A stretch of 64,000 nt of DNA. It comes from Glandiceps talaboti. Lineage: Eukaryota > Hemichordata > Enteropneusta > Spengelidae. Below the pieces are notes generated by a model. It did no database searches. It saw only the letters and a list, made by a program, of their open reading frames with translations, and was not told where the DNA came from. The DNA lies in contig NC_135564.1 in the NCBI RefSeq assembly GCF_964340395.1, positions 20,386,107 through 20,450,106 of the forward strand, in the 5' to 3' direction. Below, piece by piece: positions 13,964 to 25,328 of the stretch. The position numbers were made by a program, and so were the translations under genes. The stretch's first letter is position 1; each line of letters opens with the position of its first letter.

Positions 13964-14922
13964 ATGACAAGTACATTTTCAAAACTTATGATAAGTAGAC
14001 AGACGTCACACGGAACTGGACGAAATCTCGTGATACATGAGACTTGCTATACCTTACTGTTGGAGACTCCAAAATCTTGCGATAGTTTGTGATGTTGTTA
14101 CCTGCCATTTTCAAAAACATGTCTATTCATTGTCATGCGATATAGATGTCAAACTACTAACTAAAAATGTTTTCTGAGTAAAATTGAACACAAAACTGAT
14201 GATCGGGCATGATGTCCAGACTTAAGCAAAGGGTATTTGAATCTCTTATAATTTTTTGACGACACAGAAAAATCCTGGTTGAAGTCTGCAGAATTGTGTT
14301 TGACATAACACATAAATATATAGCATCAGTATCTGTGATCAGTTCAGTGTTCACAGTTGTCTTTGTAAATTGTTGAGTATTTGTCATAATTGTAATTAAT
14401 GGTCGTCTACATTATTCCTTCCTCAAAAACATTTTTATACTTCATAGTCTCTCGCTCTAAACCCTTATTTACCCAGTCTACTGAGTGGACTAACTGCATG
14501 TGACAGCTGCAGTATACAGATGTACGAGGCAGAGAGCAACTTATTCGATCGACACAGAGTCAGACCAGATCCTCTGCCTATAAGGATGGCTCAAGAATCA
14601 ATCATCTAAAGGACACACAAGCATGTTGTCATGGCCACAGCACATATTCCAGGTAATGAGGCTTTACCTGCATGGGGTGTTCTATAGAATGTAGCCATAA
14701 TGGAGTCTGCAGAAACCAAGGATTTGAGAGAATTCTAAAGTTTCAGTACGTCCTTCTGGCTCTAGAACTAATAACCATGTGCCGACTAATATGAAATTCA
14801 AGACGAGAACATGTAGACTGAAACTATGGATCGATGCATCAAAACATAAATATACCAACACGTACTGCATGAAAAGGGACATGTAACAAGAATGGATGGA
14901 GTCTTACCTGTTTCTGATGTAG
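13964..14922. other. Non-coding stretch, nothing recognised
   Basis: I see no supported gene, RNA or repeat. A few short frames exist on both strands without motifs. Confidence 0.5.
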
Positions 14923-15135
14923 AATGGCTATGCTGATACTGTGGAAAGATATGGTAAGGAGATTCAAGACGGAAAAGTTTCTAAAGAAAACAAGTTTTTA
15001 GTTCTAACATTTTTCAATAAGGGTGGTGTTATGATTCAGTGGAAGAATTTCATTGTGTGGGTAGAGAAGGACTATTGTGGATTTAGTGAAAAAGGTGAAC
15101 ATTCTCGACAATCATCCAATCATCACAAGACATGA
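14923..15135 (+). pseudogene. Possible remnant of an unidentified transposon-associated protein
   Basis: A frame of about 70 codons reads NGYADTVERYGKEI and later FFNKGGVMIQWKNF, ending at 15135. Amphipathic sequence with a 'VMIQ' turn resembles amino-terminal segments I have seen upstream of retroelement polyproteins in marine invertebrates, but I cannot name the family. The frame just upstream is interrupted, there is no convincing start, and the adjacent sequence is non-coding. It lies about 500 bp upstream of the BEL gag on the same strand and could be old leader sequence or an unrelated fragment. The function is unknown. Confidence 0.25.
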
Positions 15136-15634
15136 AACTGAAAACCAAGATGGCAATACGGACACTGTTAGTGTTAGCATCACACTGTAGATGCCAGATT
15201 TGCTATTATAGTGTTTATTTTGTCATAGTCAACAAACCTCAAATTATTGAATAATTGAGTCATATGAAATGATTTACAAGTGCAGCCTATGAGGGTATTG
15301 TAAAAGTACTACAAGTGGAAGAAGGAATTCTCAGGATGTCAGCGAGTTTCTATTCCAGAAAGACTTTGTTACACAGAATTGGGCAGAACTTTGGCGGGAA
15401 AACTCATCAACGTGGCATCAATTTCCTGTACATGTGGACTTGGCAAATAGACGCAAAGGTAAACAAACATTGGAATTCTGAAGGTCAGTACTGGACTTGT
15501 GTGTGTTACATAACATCCGTACTGGAAAAGAGATGTCACCCCCTTTGTAATCTTATAACACAAGGGGTGAAAGATCACACAAATAACTTATTTATTTGTG
15601 AAAATTGAAGGACAGTAAACTACTGTATATCATC
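15136..15634. other. Leader region upstream of the BEL gag; no LTR or primer-binding site proven
   Basis: This is where a 5' LTR and primer-binding site of the BEL/Pao element would be expected, but I found no second copy of it downstream of the pol remnants near 33950, so an LTR cannot be shown. A 108-bp open stretch at 15353-15460 ends in a donor-like aaag/gtaaac, without any recognised domain. Confidence 0.4.
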
Positions 15635-17482
15635 ATGGACGGCGAAGAAACAGAACAGTATGCTGAGCTTGGTGCTTTAGGGAGAGAAATTGAAGATCCC
15701 AAAAGGCCACACAAACCAACGCTGGCATTCTTGGAGGAAGAAAGGAAAAGACTAAAAGGTCAAAGGTCAGGTGCCTGTGGACAGGTAACTGGAAGAACAC
15801 ATGAAATTCAGGTTCTGCTGAAGAATGCAGAAAGTGTGGAGGCAGTCAGTGAAAAATTGGCTGAATGGGATCAGGCATATGTTAACTTACATGATGCAGA
15901 TAAAGCATATCACAGTAAGCTGGATCAAGATGAGCAGAAAACAGACTATGCAAAATGGGAAGTTCCTAAGTGACAGGAATTCAACAAATTCAGAAGTAAG
16001 GTTTCATATTGGCTGCAAAGCAAGGCAGAGAAAAGTGCTCCACCAGATACTGAGCATACAGAAGATCAACATGTTATAGAAGATCAAGGTAACGCTGCTA
16101 CAACGGCACAACAGCACTTTCAACAAGAACAAGTGGTGAGCGGAGGAACAAGTTAAGGACTCGGAGCAGATTGTGAACTCACTTCCAGTTGTGAAATCAG
16201 AGCCTGTTGAGACAGTTAATGCAATCAAATAGTCCTGTTAAAACAGAAGTTGACGTGGAACCAGATGATAGCATTTCAAATATAGGAAGAAAGGGGCATA
16301 ATAAATCAAGAAAGCATAGTTCTGGTGGTAGTGGAACATCAAGTCGACTTAGTGAATGAAGTAATATGTCTTTAGCTAGTGCTGTGGCCAAGAGGGCTGC
16401 ACTGAAAGCTAGGGTTGCAGCACTGAAGGAAAGACAAGCTTTGGAAGAATGCGAAGCCAAGCTGCGCAGGCAACGAGATGAAATTCAAAGAAAAAAAGAT
16501 CTGTTTATAGCAGTCAATGCTGAGATTGCTGAAGAAGAAGCTAAAATTAAGGCATATGAACAATATGAAGATGAAGAACAGGACATAGAACAATCTGATA
16601 TATGTTTATCTACGCAAGGGAGAGATGTACATCAGGACAATGACGAAAACATGCATATACAAATGCCTGTTTACAGCAATGACAATGGCAGCAATCATGG
16701 CAGTAACTATTACACAATGCAAACAGACCTTTCAGCAGTTTTGCAGCATCAGAACTATATGACTAAAGTATTTATGGATTGCAACGACCAGGCTACATTA
16801 CCACCACAAACACTACCAGTATTCAGAGGAGATCCATTGAAATACAGGGACTTTGTGATGGCATTTAAAAGTAGAATTGAAGCAAAGACATCAAGTGATG
16901 AAGACAGGCTCTACTATCTGCAGCAGTACACCGCAGATGAATCAGGAGAATTAGTTGCCAGTTGCATCCACATGGATCCAAATAAAGGATATAAAAGAGC
17001 CAGAGACTTGCTGGACAAAAAGTATGGTAACTCCTATGTTATAGGTATGGCATACACCAAAGAGGCAGAACAATGGCCAGATATCAAAGATGAAGACAAG
17101 ACAGCAATGTGCAAGTTTGCTGTCTTCCTTGCGAAGTGTGAGAATATGATGGACGGGGAAGTGCATCTGAAAGAACTTGATTATCATAAGAACTTACAAA
17201 TGCTGGTTGACAAATTGCCATACAAAATGAGAGAGAACAATGGCGAAGGAAGACATATGACCTGCTGCAACATAGGCCAGTAGAGTTCAGAGACCATGTG
17301 CAGTTTGTACAGAAAGAGGCTGATGAAATGTCGAATGCTATATTTGGCAACTTGAATCATGCAACCCAATGAAGGGAAGATGAGTCATTGTGAAGTCAGG
17401 AAGAAGGTCAAGTGCAAGGCCAAAGGGTTCCAGCTTTGCTATCAGCACTGACAGAAATGATAACAAGTCATTGAGAATGACA
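15635..17482 (+). pseudogene. BEL/Pao retrotransposon gag, copy 1 (5' and central part), disrupted
   Basis: Gag coats element RNA in virus-like particles. The chosen start is the ATG at 15635 (MDGEETEQYAELG). The frame runs to a stop at 15971, but the reading continues in the same phase beyond it, so this is a premature stop. One-base shifts follow near 16140 and 16230, and another in-frame stop lies at 16357, just before an ATG at 16366. From there 305 codons are open. They begin with an alanine/lysine/glutamate-rich coiled-coil (about residues 5-70) and continue with the DUF1759-type gag core (LPVFRGDPLKYRDF, DEDRLYYLQQYT, LPYKMRE). A shift near 17235 ends the frame at 17283, while gag-like reading goes on in another phase to 17372 and on to 17482, where a small element is inserted. 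It is a dead copy on family grounds. Confidence 0.9.
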
Positions 17483-18446
17483 TAGTCCCCGCTATGATTG
17501 GGTTTTAAAGATTGGCAGTTTATGTTGTCATTTTCTTGATATCACTACTCTGATCACGCAACAACACTTGTGAACCTAAATCAAACAGACTTAGAATTAT
17601 GTTGTGTCTGATCGTTGGACATGGAACATGCCTACTCATGACGTGTCTCCTCATTGGACATGGGACATGTCTACTCTTCAAAATGACGAGATGGAATAAG
17701 CCATTCAACAATAAAGGATGGGTCGGGTATGGAGACCTGTTCAAGCATGTCTGAGTTATGGCTTTGGACATGGAAAATTTGCAAACAAAGTGGCTGCCAG
17801 GCAGCCATATTGGATGATATCATGAAGAAAATGGATATACACAATGTATGTCATAGAACACTGTCCTAATACCAACTTTGAATGAGATCTGTTCACGCAT
17901 GTCTGAGTTATGGCTTTGGACATAGAAAATTCGCCAAAAATGGCTGCCAGGCAGCCATATTGGATCATATCATGATGAAAATAAATATGCACATGTATGT
18001 CATAGAACACTGTGCTAATACCAACTTTGAATGACATCTGTTCAAGCATGTCTGAGTTATGGCATTTGGACAGGGGAAATTTGCAAACAAAATGGATGAT
18101 AGGTGGCCATATTGGATCGTATCATGATGAAAATGGATATGCACATGTATATCATAGAACACTGTGCTAATACCAACTTTGAATGAGATCTGTTCAAACA
18201 TGTCTGAGTTATGGCTTTAGACAGGGAAAATTTGCAAACAGAATGGCTGCTAGGTGGCCATATTGGATTGTATCATAAAACAAATTGATGTGCATATGTA
18301 TGCCATTGTATGTTGCCCCTGTACCAAGTTTGAAAGAAATCAGTCCAGGCGTCTCCAAGAAACGGCTCCGGACGGACGGACGCATGGACAGATCGACGGC
18401 ACCCAATCCATAAGTCCTCGTCCCGGAATTCGTCCGGCGGGGACTA
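17483..18446. mobile_element. Small non-autonomous element (964 bp) inside BEL gag, copy 1
   Basis: Its ends are 10-bp inverted repeats, tagtccccgc at 17483-17492 and gcggggacta at 18437-18446. Inside, a block of about 150 bp is repeated roughly four times, starting at the words gttcaagcatgtctgag or close variants at 17737, 17891, 18040 and 18190. It contains a ggctgcc-a-ggcagcc palindrome. The right part has a run of GACGGAC tetranucleotides and a terminal stem-loop. Core tandem repeats plus an ACGG microsatellite and a terminal hairpin resemble the 'pearl' type of non-autonomous elements of marine invertebrates. No coding capacity is seen. Gag-like sequence resumes directly after it, which proves insertion. 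Confidence 0.8.
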
Positions 18447-18735
18447 TAATGGCTGTGACTATTGTACAGACAGTACTCACAGACTACAAGAATGTGAGAA
18501 GTTGACTAGCAAACCGTACAAGGAGAGAAATTGTGCAATTTCTGAAATCAAAAGGGCTTTGCTATGGATGTCTGACAAAGACAAATCATCTTGTCAAAGA
18601 CTGTGGCAGTAAGATGACATGTGGAAAATGTAAACGAGAACATCCCACATTGCTGAACCAGGATAGAGCTGAAACCAGCGACACAACAACAAGGCTGTTG
18701 AACCAGTAGCAGAGAACAGTTTGACAGATAACAAG
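18447..18735 (+). pseudogene. BEL/Pao gag C-terminal zinc-knuckle region, copy 1
   Basis: This continues the gag after the inserted element. A perfect CCHC knuckle (C-X2-C-X4-H-X4-C, from CDYC to QEC) is encoded at 18454-18495. In another phase a second cysteine/histidine cluster follows (CYGC...H...C, then CGKC). Such knuckles bind RNA in BEL/Pao gag. The two knuckles lie in different phases, so at least one frameshift separates them near 18530. Compared with copy 2 there is one base fewer in acaacaac (near 18689). The block stops at the direct-repeat word taacaag, where 3386 bp present in copy 2 are absent. Confidence 0.85.
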
Positions 18736-18844
18736 ACTAGTGAAAAGTCAGTACGTGGATGTTACATGTCAGTATGCAGGGACTAAAGATCTGTTAGGGA
18801 TACTGGTTATACTACCAGTGGTGCTGAGATGTAAATCAAGTGCA
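18736..18844 (+). pseudogene. Stub of BEL/Pao aspartic protease region, copy 1
   Basis: The sequence matches 31730-31838 and encodes the segment just before the protease active site (SQYVDVTCQYA, LLGILVILPVVL). It is cut off at the tetranucleotide tgca. In copy 2 the catalytic FLDNGSD follows, but here the sequence jumps to the region found at 34550 in copy 2. So pol is removed from this copy. Confidence 0.88.
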
Positions 18845-21108
18845 GCTTTGCATATCCTTGCCTCAGATTTGTTATGACATTTACCTAGCAACAAGACCAT
18901 GACCATAACAATGGCGAATGGATGGTTTTACAATGTAGTTCTCATGATTTCATTGTCCTTAGTACTCCTACGCAAAATGCAAAACTTGATCCATGTTTAG
19001 TCTGTGAATGAACGAAACAATGCCCCCCCCCCCACCACATTCCTCCCACCCCGAAATTAAAGTGGATCATGACAGATCAAGCACACACACTACAAGCACC
19101 ATGCAGTGTTTCATAGTAGTCAGCCATTTATACCATTCAAAACATCTAATATTTTCCAAGACTACTGTCACAAATTTCTCAGATCTGAACCATTTATATA
19201 GCCATGAACAAGCACTTCAGAATCCCCAAGGAGCTCTGTATAAGGGCCTGGAATTCATTGTTTTACTCAATTTCTCACATCAGAGATTTTTTATTACCAT
19301 AAAACTGGTTTTCCTTTATTATTGTGGCAAACTAAACATAATAAACTGAATTATTCACACTGACAGTCAGTTTACTGTTTCATCTCAATTTTATAAAGGT
19401 GAAAACTTATACTGTATACAAACTTTGGATGTAAGACTTTTGAAAATCTCAAATTCTGAATCAGATTCACAGACAAATAGACAATTGAATCTTAGAATAA
19501 ATAGTCCCTGAGTGGCTATGATATATGTACTTCCAAATCATACTACAAACATACATTGACTGGCCAGTCTTTTTCCATTTATTCATACAAACATACCACT
19601 CGATTATACTTTACTGTACAGGCCCCCACTATTTTCAATGACTCTTATCATACTAAGTACATACATCAATAGAACACTCAGGTTTAAAATAGATGGCTAG
19701 AAATTTCATATCTTCAGCACTGTAACACTGAATATGATCACGAATGAATAAATAAACAGTTTGAATGTTGACACAGGTATATCTTGACAGTTCATAACAC
19801 CAAATTGAAATTTGTCTGATAACAATATCAGTGTGCCAGATCCATGATTAAAATTTAAATATAATCTTTAACTCCAGACCAAATTGAGAAATACACTAAT
19901 ATGGCAAAACTAGCTGTGTGTCAATTCTGTTTTGTTGCAGTGAACATGAAATGCTTTTAATAACATTTGCTTATTGTGTTTATTTTAGACTAAGAACAAT
20001 GGGAAACTAGTTTTATGATAATGAACCTGACATGAGAAATTGAGCAAAAAAAGTATTACTGCTGGCCTTGACCCCAGACAGATTTACCTTGTTGTATAGA
20101 GATATGGGGTAATTACCTATAAGAAAGTAATCTGAATCATCACATTTGACAATTTTCACATGTCACTGTATATCTCTCTGTTTTGCCAACTAAGCATCGT
20201 AAATGATGACACAACATGAAGCCAAGGACAATGTCACATAAATTTATATTGAAACAAAGAATAGTTCAATAATGTGCAGCATATATATGCAGTTTTTGCT
20301 TAGTTTGTACAGTGGCAAATTCATTTGTAAATGGTCTGACTTTACATTCATTTTGTGATAGAATTACATACATTAGCTGCCTCACAGTGGCAGCATTTTA
20401 TTTGGCCAAAGATTCAGGTGGTACTGGTTTTGAGTTAACTTTGTCAATTCTACAGCTTTGGATATCTTATTCATAGGGAAATATCAGCATTTGGCATGGA
20501 TGACTTTATAGTGGTGTGCAGGAGATCAATTACACAGATGCAGTAGTCAAAATGGATGCAAACGACATGTTAGGTTGATGTATTGACCAATCAGATATCT
20601 CGATTGGCACCATCAATACTCTGGTATAATGTAACAGTAATAGCCAAATCATGGTGTGTATTGCAAAATTAAAAGCAGGCATTAATAGACAAATGGACGG
20701 ACTAAACATTCAAAATATGTGTGCAAATATGCCTAGCAACAAGACTAACCCCATAGCAACTCAATCATAACCAAACGTTGTTCATCTTATTAGTGGGCCC
20801 TCACTGTTATAATGGTGAAAACAGTGTACCAATAAGTAGCATCCTGAGGTGACAAACAAATATACCCTATTTGGACACTCTGTAAATGCCTTCAATAACC
20901 ACTATAAATTTGTTTTTGGTTAGAATTCTGCCAATGAGAAAACAAAACATGATAATCATGACTGTGTGGGTGGCTGTGGTTAAATTCTAAATTTCACCTC
21001 ATACTTTTCAGGACTTATTTGAACTCGACTGAACGAGAGATCTAAAAGATTTGACTAGGGATAGCACTAGACTACTCTGAGCTACGAGTTAAAATTTCCA
21101 TGGTAAAT
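18845..21108. other. Non-coding sequence duplicated in copy 2 (copy 1)
   Basis: About 2.3 kb of AT-rich sequence with near-identical counterpart at 34550-36818. It has a run of 11 C at 19023 (13 C in copy 2). The short open frame over this C run (from 19008) has no recognised domain and a different start in the other copy, so I do not call it a gene. Confidence 0.7.
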
Positions 21109-21455
21109 TGCCAGTCAGTGCATTGACAATTCACCAGTCTCAGTGCATTGACAAATCCTCAGTCTCAGTGCATTGACAATTCACCAGTCTCAGTGCATTG
21201 ACAAATCACCGGTCTCAGTGCATTGACAAATCACCAGTCTCGGGTGCATTGACAAATCACCAGTCTCGGTGCATTGACAAATCACCAGTCTCAGTGCATT
21301 GACAAATCCCCAGTCTCAGTGCATTGACAATTCACCAGTCTCAGTGCATTGACAAATCACCAGTCTCAGTGCATTGACAAATCACCAGTCCCAGTGCATT
21401 GACAAATCACCAGTCTCAGTGCATTGACAAATCACCAGTCTCAGTGCATTGACAT
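21109..21455. repeat. Minisatellite, 25-bp unit, 14 copies (copy 1)
   Basis: Units carry the words cagtctcagtgcattgaca and aatcac. I count 14 occurrences of cattgaca, with variants (aattcacc, aaatcctc, caccgg, tcccag, and one 26-bp unit with tcggg). The duplicated locus has 15, so one unit was gained or lost after the duplication. Confidence 0.95.
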
Positions 21456-22292
21456 ATTTAAATAACCAGAGTCAGGATTTACTTATAGAAGAATGTCAAC
21501 ATTTATACCAATCACAAGATGTATATTGCATTGGAGCTTGCTCTGAGATACGTTTTTAAATTGTTAACTCATTTCTGATTAGGTTAAACTTTTAGTTTCA
21601 CAGTTATTCTCAACTTTAAATATGGCCACCACTCAGGATGACAGACCAACCTCTGCTGGTTCTATGGCGGCAAGCCGTCTGACATGTATTTTACAGTTGT
21701 AGCATCATTAGCTGATAACAGTGAGAGGCATACCGGCTCTATTGAGAAACAAGTAATCATTCAACAGCAGGTGGTTCGATCATTATACAATGTAAATTAC
21801 TTTGTTACATGTTAGGCTGTAACTAGTCCGGAATCAATGCGGATTGCATGTTTTACATTCATCTTTCCAATCAGTGATCAGGCTAGACTGTACATAATGG
21901 AATATGAGGTTTGTTTGAAAGCAAAAGCAAAAATATCCCTCACAAAAGGATGTACAAATTTCCAAACTTAACTCTTACATGATATGAAGATCGACTCATA
22001 TAAGTCACATTAACAGTATTTGATGACTGTGCTCATAATGTAGCCAATGAAAGTATAGACCTCAAGAGAAGATTGACAATCTAAAATCACAAGCTGCTCA
22101 ATTACATCCTGTTTATGTTATAGTTAAATGGGATCTCCCTTTCCATGTATTTACCGATATCATTTGAAAATCATATCAAAATTTGAACGGTTCAGACTAC
22201 TTCCACACCCCTTTCCCGAATAACACGTTTATTGTATACACATAAGGACATTTTGATCTGTTTTATAATCAAATTTTTTGTACCTGGAATAA

Positions 22293-22334
22293 ATTATTAT
22301 TATTATTATTATTATTATTACCTATTATTATTAC

Positions 22335-22383
<49 letters not shown>

Positions 22384-22400
22384 TATTATTACCTATTACA
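22293..22400. repeat. (TTA)n microsatellite (copy 1)
   Basis: Runs of ATT/TTA broken by acc triplets. Its length differs from the counterpart at 38025-38123, accounting for about 6 bp of the offset change. Confidence 0.95.
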
Positions 22401-22861
22401 TATAGCCAAAGATCATAATGGAGTTCGAGAATGCATTGAAAAGGTCCTTTCAAAATGTATTCTTGGCCAGATACTTGTAAGTTACGATGAGTTTATGTTG
22501 GTATAATGCTTGAAACTTGTGTGTGACATATAAAGTATACACATGAAAATTAATTTGTCAAGGCCCTATATGTGGAGGATGGTGAGGCAAATGTGCCAGA
22601 AATAGATTGAATCCTGTAAGACTGAACAGGCTAATGTTTATTATACTGATTGGTCCTGTCATAAATGACTTGAATTTACTGGAGAGCAGCTGGAATGTTT
22701 ACAGGTAAAATAAACTACAAACTACATGTATAATAAAGTTGTTGTCTATAATCACAGTTAAATAAAGACTGGACTTAAAAGTAGTATTTATTTGTGTTTT
22801 CATTTGCCAATTTACTTCAATTCAATTCTGTTCTTGCTTATTTTAACCTTTCCATAGTCTG

Positions 22862-23054
22862 TACGGTACGCTGTGACGGGGTGCCCTCACACATCAGCCA
22901 ACCCCTAGTTGTTGTGAGAGGAGGCCAGTGAGGGTGAAATGTCACGACGTATCTTTAGTCTTATCTACGCCATGACAGGGTTCCCTCACACATCGGCCAA
23001 CCCCTAGTTGTTGTGAGAGGAGGCCAGTGAGGGTGAAATGTCACGGCGTATCTT
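22862..23054. repeat. Two 99-bp direct repeats, each able to fold into a stem-loop (copy 1)
   Basis: ccctcacaca recurs at 22884 and 22983. In each unit the left arm (cgcyrtgacrgggt.ccctcac) is an imperfect inverted repeat of the right arm (gtgagggtgaaatgtcacgrcg), with a loop containing cggccaacccctagttg. The unit is GC-richer than its surroundings. It may be a short palindromic element that duplicated in tandem. Same structure in copy 2. Confidence 0.8.
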
Positions 23055-23495
23055 AGTCTAACCTCTCCATTGTCCATATTACCAAATTTGACAGACATTA
23101 ATTTCTTGATTTTGTGAATGTTCCCCAGATTTGCAGTTGGCACGCCCAAATTTTCAGACCCAATGACCCATTTAATCCAAAAGTGATAAAACACTGGGTA
23201 CAGTATGATAACTAGGTAAACACACATTTATTGACCTGAACAACTAGGCCTATAAAGTGGAGTACCATATCAAGAGAGGTAGAGTATCATTCCAAAGTAA
23301 ATACATATCTACTGACCTAAAATGCAAGTGCACACGATTTAACAAAGAGTGCAAATATCAGATACATTTTTAAGTTAACTACAAATGCAAGAGATTTGAG
23401 GACACTACCTTGAGTAGTCAATACTTCTAATTTGCAGAAATTAATCATCACTAGCTAAACTAACTTGGGGAAGAAACATGCATTTATAAAAATGT

Positions 23496-24466
23496 ATGGA
23501 GCTATTTTCCATAGGGGTACTACAGTGCAAACACTGTGTTTGCCACCACGTTGGCTGTACTTCTAAAGTGTTTTTCTGTCCTGTGCAAATTGTAGTCAAT
23601 GTAGATGATAAAGTTTGCATTTTAGATGACCTAAAACAAAATCCAACTTTTTATAACTGTTTTTCTGCCACTGTTCGTGCAGATAACATCCATTCATCTG
23701 TTCATATATCAAATGAAAAATATACAGCAGCAAAGTTGGTTGTTTTAATACCAAAAGTTCAGTTATTTAGTTTTAGGAGGTAAAAAATACCTTTAAAGAA
23801 TGAGGTGCTCTCTCTCAATAAATACTAAGCCTGCTTGTGAAACTGTAGTGCCGGCAGGTCTTATCTTGACCTGATATTACATACATGTAAGTCATACCAA
23901 ACCATACCAAGTTTAGGAGCCAGTGCTATGAATAAAACTGTACTAAATAGTGCAATTGTCTCAACTGATGAAAATAATGTGAAAACTGCTCGTTTTCATG
24001 TGGGACATTCTGAGGATCATCAACAAGAAGCTTCAGAGGATAGAGTTCATTCAGATGCTGATAGTTCAACTTTAATGTCTGATAGTACAGCTTGCTCACT
24101 GTCTCTGGTACCTAATAGTATAATGTCCTAATCAAATGGATCATGTTCACATTGAGATCACATGTAGGTACCTCAATAAGTTTGGTAAATAAATCTATTG
24201 ACAGCTTTAAGGTAGGCAACAAACTTTTCATGAATCAAATAGTGCTCACACTGGCTGGTTTCCTTAACACTTCAAATCCCAATATGTGCCAATATGCAAG
24301 ATTCTTGAAAAGTTTGACATTGATCCTTCTATGTCATTTGGTAATTTTAATGTTGAAAGATTTGCTCTTAAAGCAATACTGAGACATTCAAAAGCTGAAG
24401 TAGCCAAAAAATCAAATCTCTTGTTAGACCTTGAGAAAACTGAAACTAGTAAAGACCAGATGTAAA
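23496..24466 (+). pseudogene. Eroded or multi-exon coding-like region of unknown family (copy 1)
   Basis: Three open pieces on the plus strand look more protein-like than the surroundings: 23496-23783 (95 codons; cysteine/histidine-rich start CKHCVCHHVGC), 23928-24131 (67 codons, serine- and acid-rich) and, in another phase, about 24298-24465 (DIDPSMSFGNFNVE, then lysine-rich helix). They may be parts of one old transposon or host protein broken by frameshifts. I do not recognise the family. All three are unchanged in copy 2, which reflects recent duplication and not selection. Confidence 0.3.
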
Positions 24467-24799
24467 CTGAATGTCTTCCGTAAGGGCAAAGTTTTGAGAT
24501 TGTCGTTCCTACAGACAATTGTTGGAATACAACAGAACATATGTAACAAGTTATTTTTTTCTCATTGATTGCTATTTGCTCATTGCTGTTAGTGATCTCC
24601 TGGCCAACCACAACATGTTCTGTGACATTCGTTGAGAATGTAAAAAAAAAAAAAATAAGCACATCGTCGTACCACTTTAGACAACATTTCCTGATGAGAA
24701 ACTATTTTTTCCGTTTTAGTGGCCTACAAAAATATGCCAATAGTTTATTAAAACTATAAGCTACATCAATGATATTTTCAGGACAAGTGCGCTTTGGTA

Positions 24800-24905
24800 T
24801 TGCAAATGTATGTACCAAGTTATAATGAATTTGAAGTGTGCATTCTTGAGATATAGCCTAATTACCGAAAATCATTAATTACGTAAATTGCTCATTAATA
24901 TTCAC
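24800..24905 (-). repeat. Dispersed repeat, single copy in inverted orientation (copy 1)
   Basis: The reverse complement contains cggtaattaggctatatct, also seen (with variation) in the tandem array at 57100-57700. It has the same order of words: aattaatg, ttcggtaattaggctat, then aagaatgc/aagactgc. Confidence 0.7.
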
Positions 24906-25147
24906 AGGATTTTTACCAAAACCTAATCAAGTCTTGCTATTACCCTATACTTACCTATATTCTTATATTTAAGTGTTTATCCTTGTCCCCAAACAACCTA
25001 ACGAGATATCAAAATTGCCTTCCTAGGGGGCCTTATTCCCCCAATACTCTAGTTAAAAATAATCGAAGAAAACCACCAGCTAGTGTGTTACCCTAAACAC
25101 ATTACAAGCATTGCTCTGTAAAGAGGGGAGGTGATGGGGAGTAGAAT

Positions 25148-25220
25148 ATGGGTAAGGATATGTTCATGGGAATTAGTTTCAAAAAGAAACTACAGTTCCA
25201 TTTCACATGAACTTACCCAT
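25148..25220. repeat. Long imperfect hairpin at the 3' side of the DIRS-like fragment (copy 1)
   Basis: Nested arms pair: atgggtaag with cttacccat, gttcatg with catgaac, and agtttc with gaaact around an AAAAA loop, over 73 nt. DIRS elements carry inverted termini and an internal complementary region, so this may be part of the element end, but the pairing alone cannot prove it. The same hairpin is at 40875-40947. Confidence 0.65.
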
Positions 25221-25328
25221 GTATAGACTACCAAAGCAAAAACTTGAACCACATGGAGGAGACAGGGCAAACACAACTAAAAAGAAAACTCCTTAAAATA
25301 GAAATGTGCTGTAGAAGAAGATGAAGAT

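Noticed and set aside
13536-13982. 148-codon minus-strand frame as a gene
   Set aside because: It is antisense to the BEL gag fragment and runs through one of the flanking direct repeats.
15353-15460. Host exon ending in donor-like aaag/gtaaac
   Set aside because: The 36 codons (NWAELWREN, WHQFPVHVDL) vaguely recall a methyltransferase start, but there is no clear acceptor, and no further exon was found.
19008-19349. Proline-starting protein of 113 codons (and its copy at 34709)
   Set aside because: The prolines come from a C run whose length differs between copies, the starts differ, and no domain is visible.
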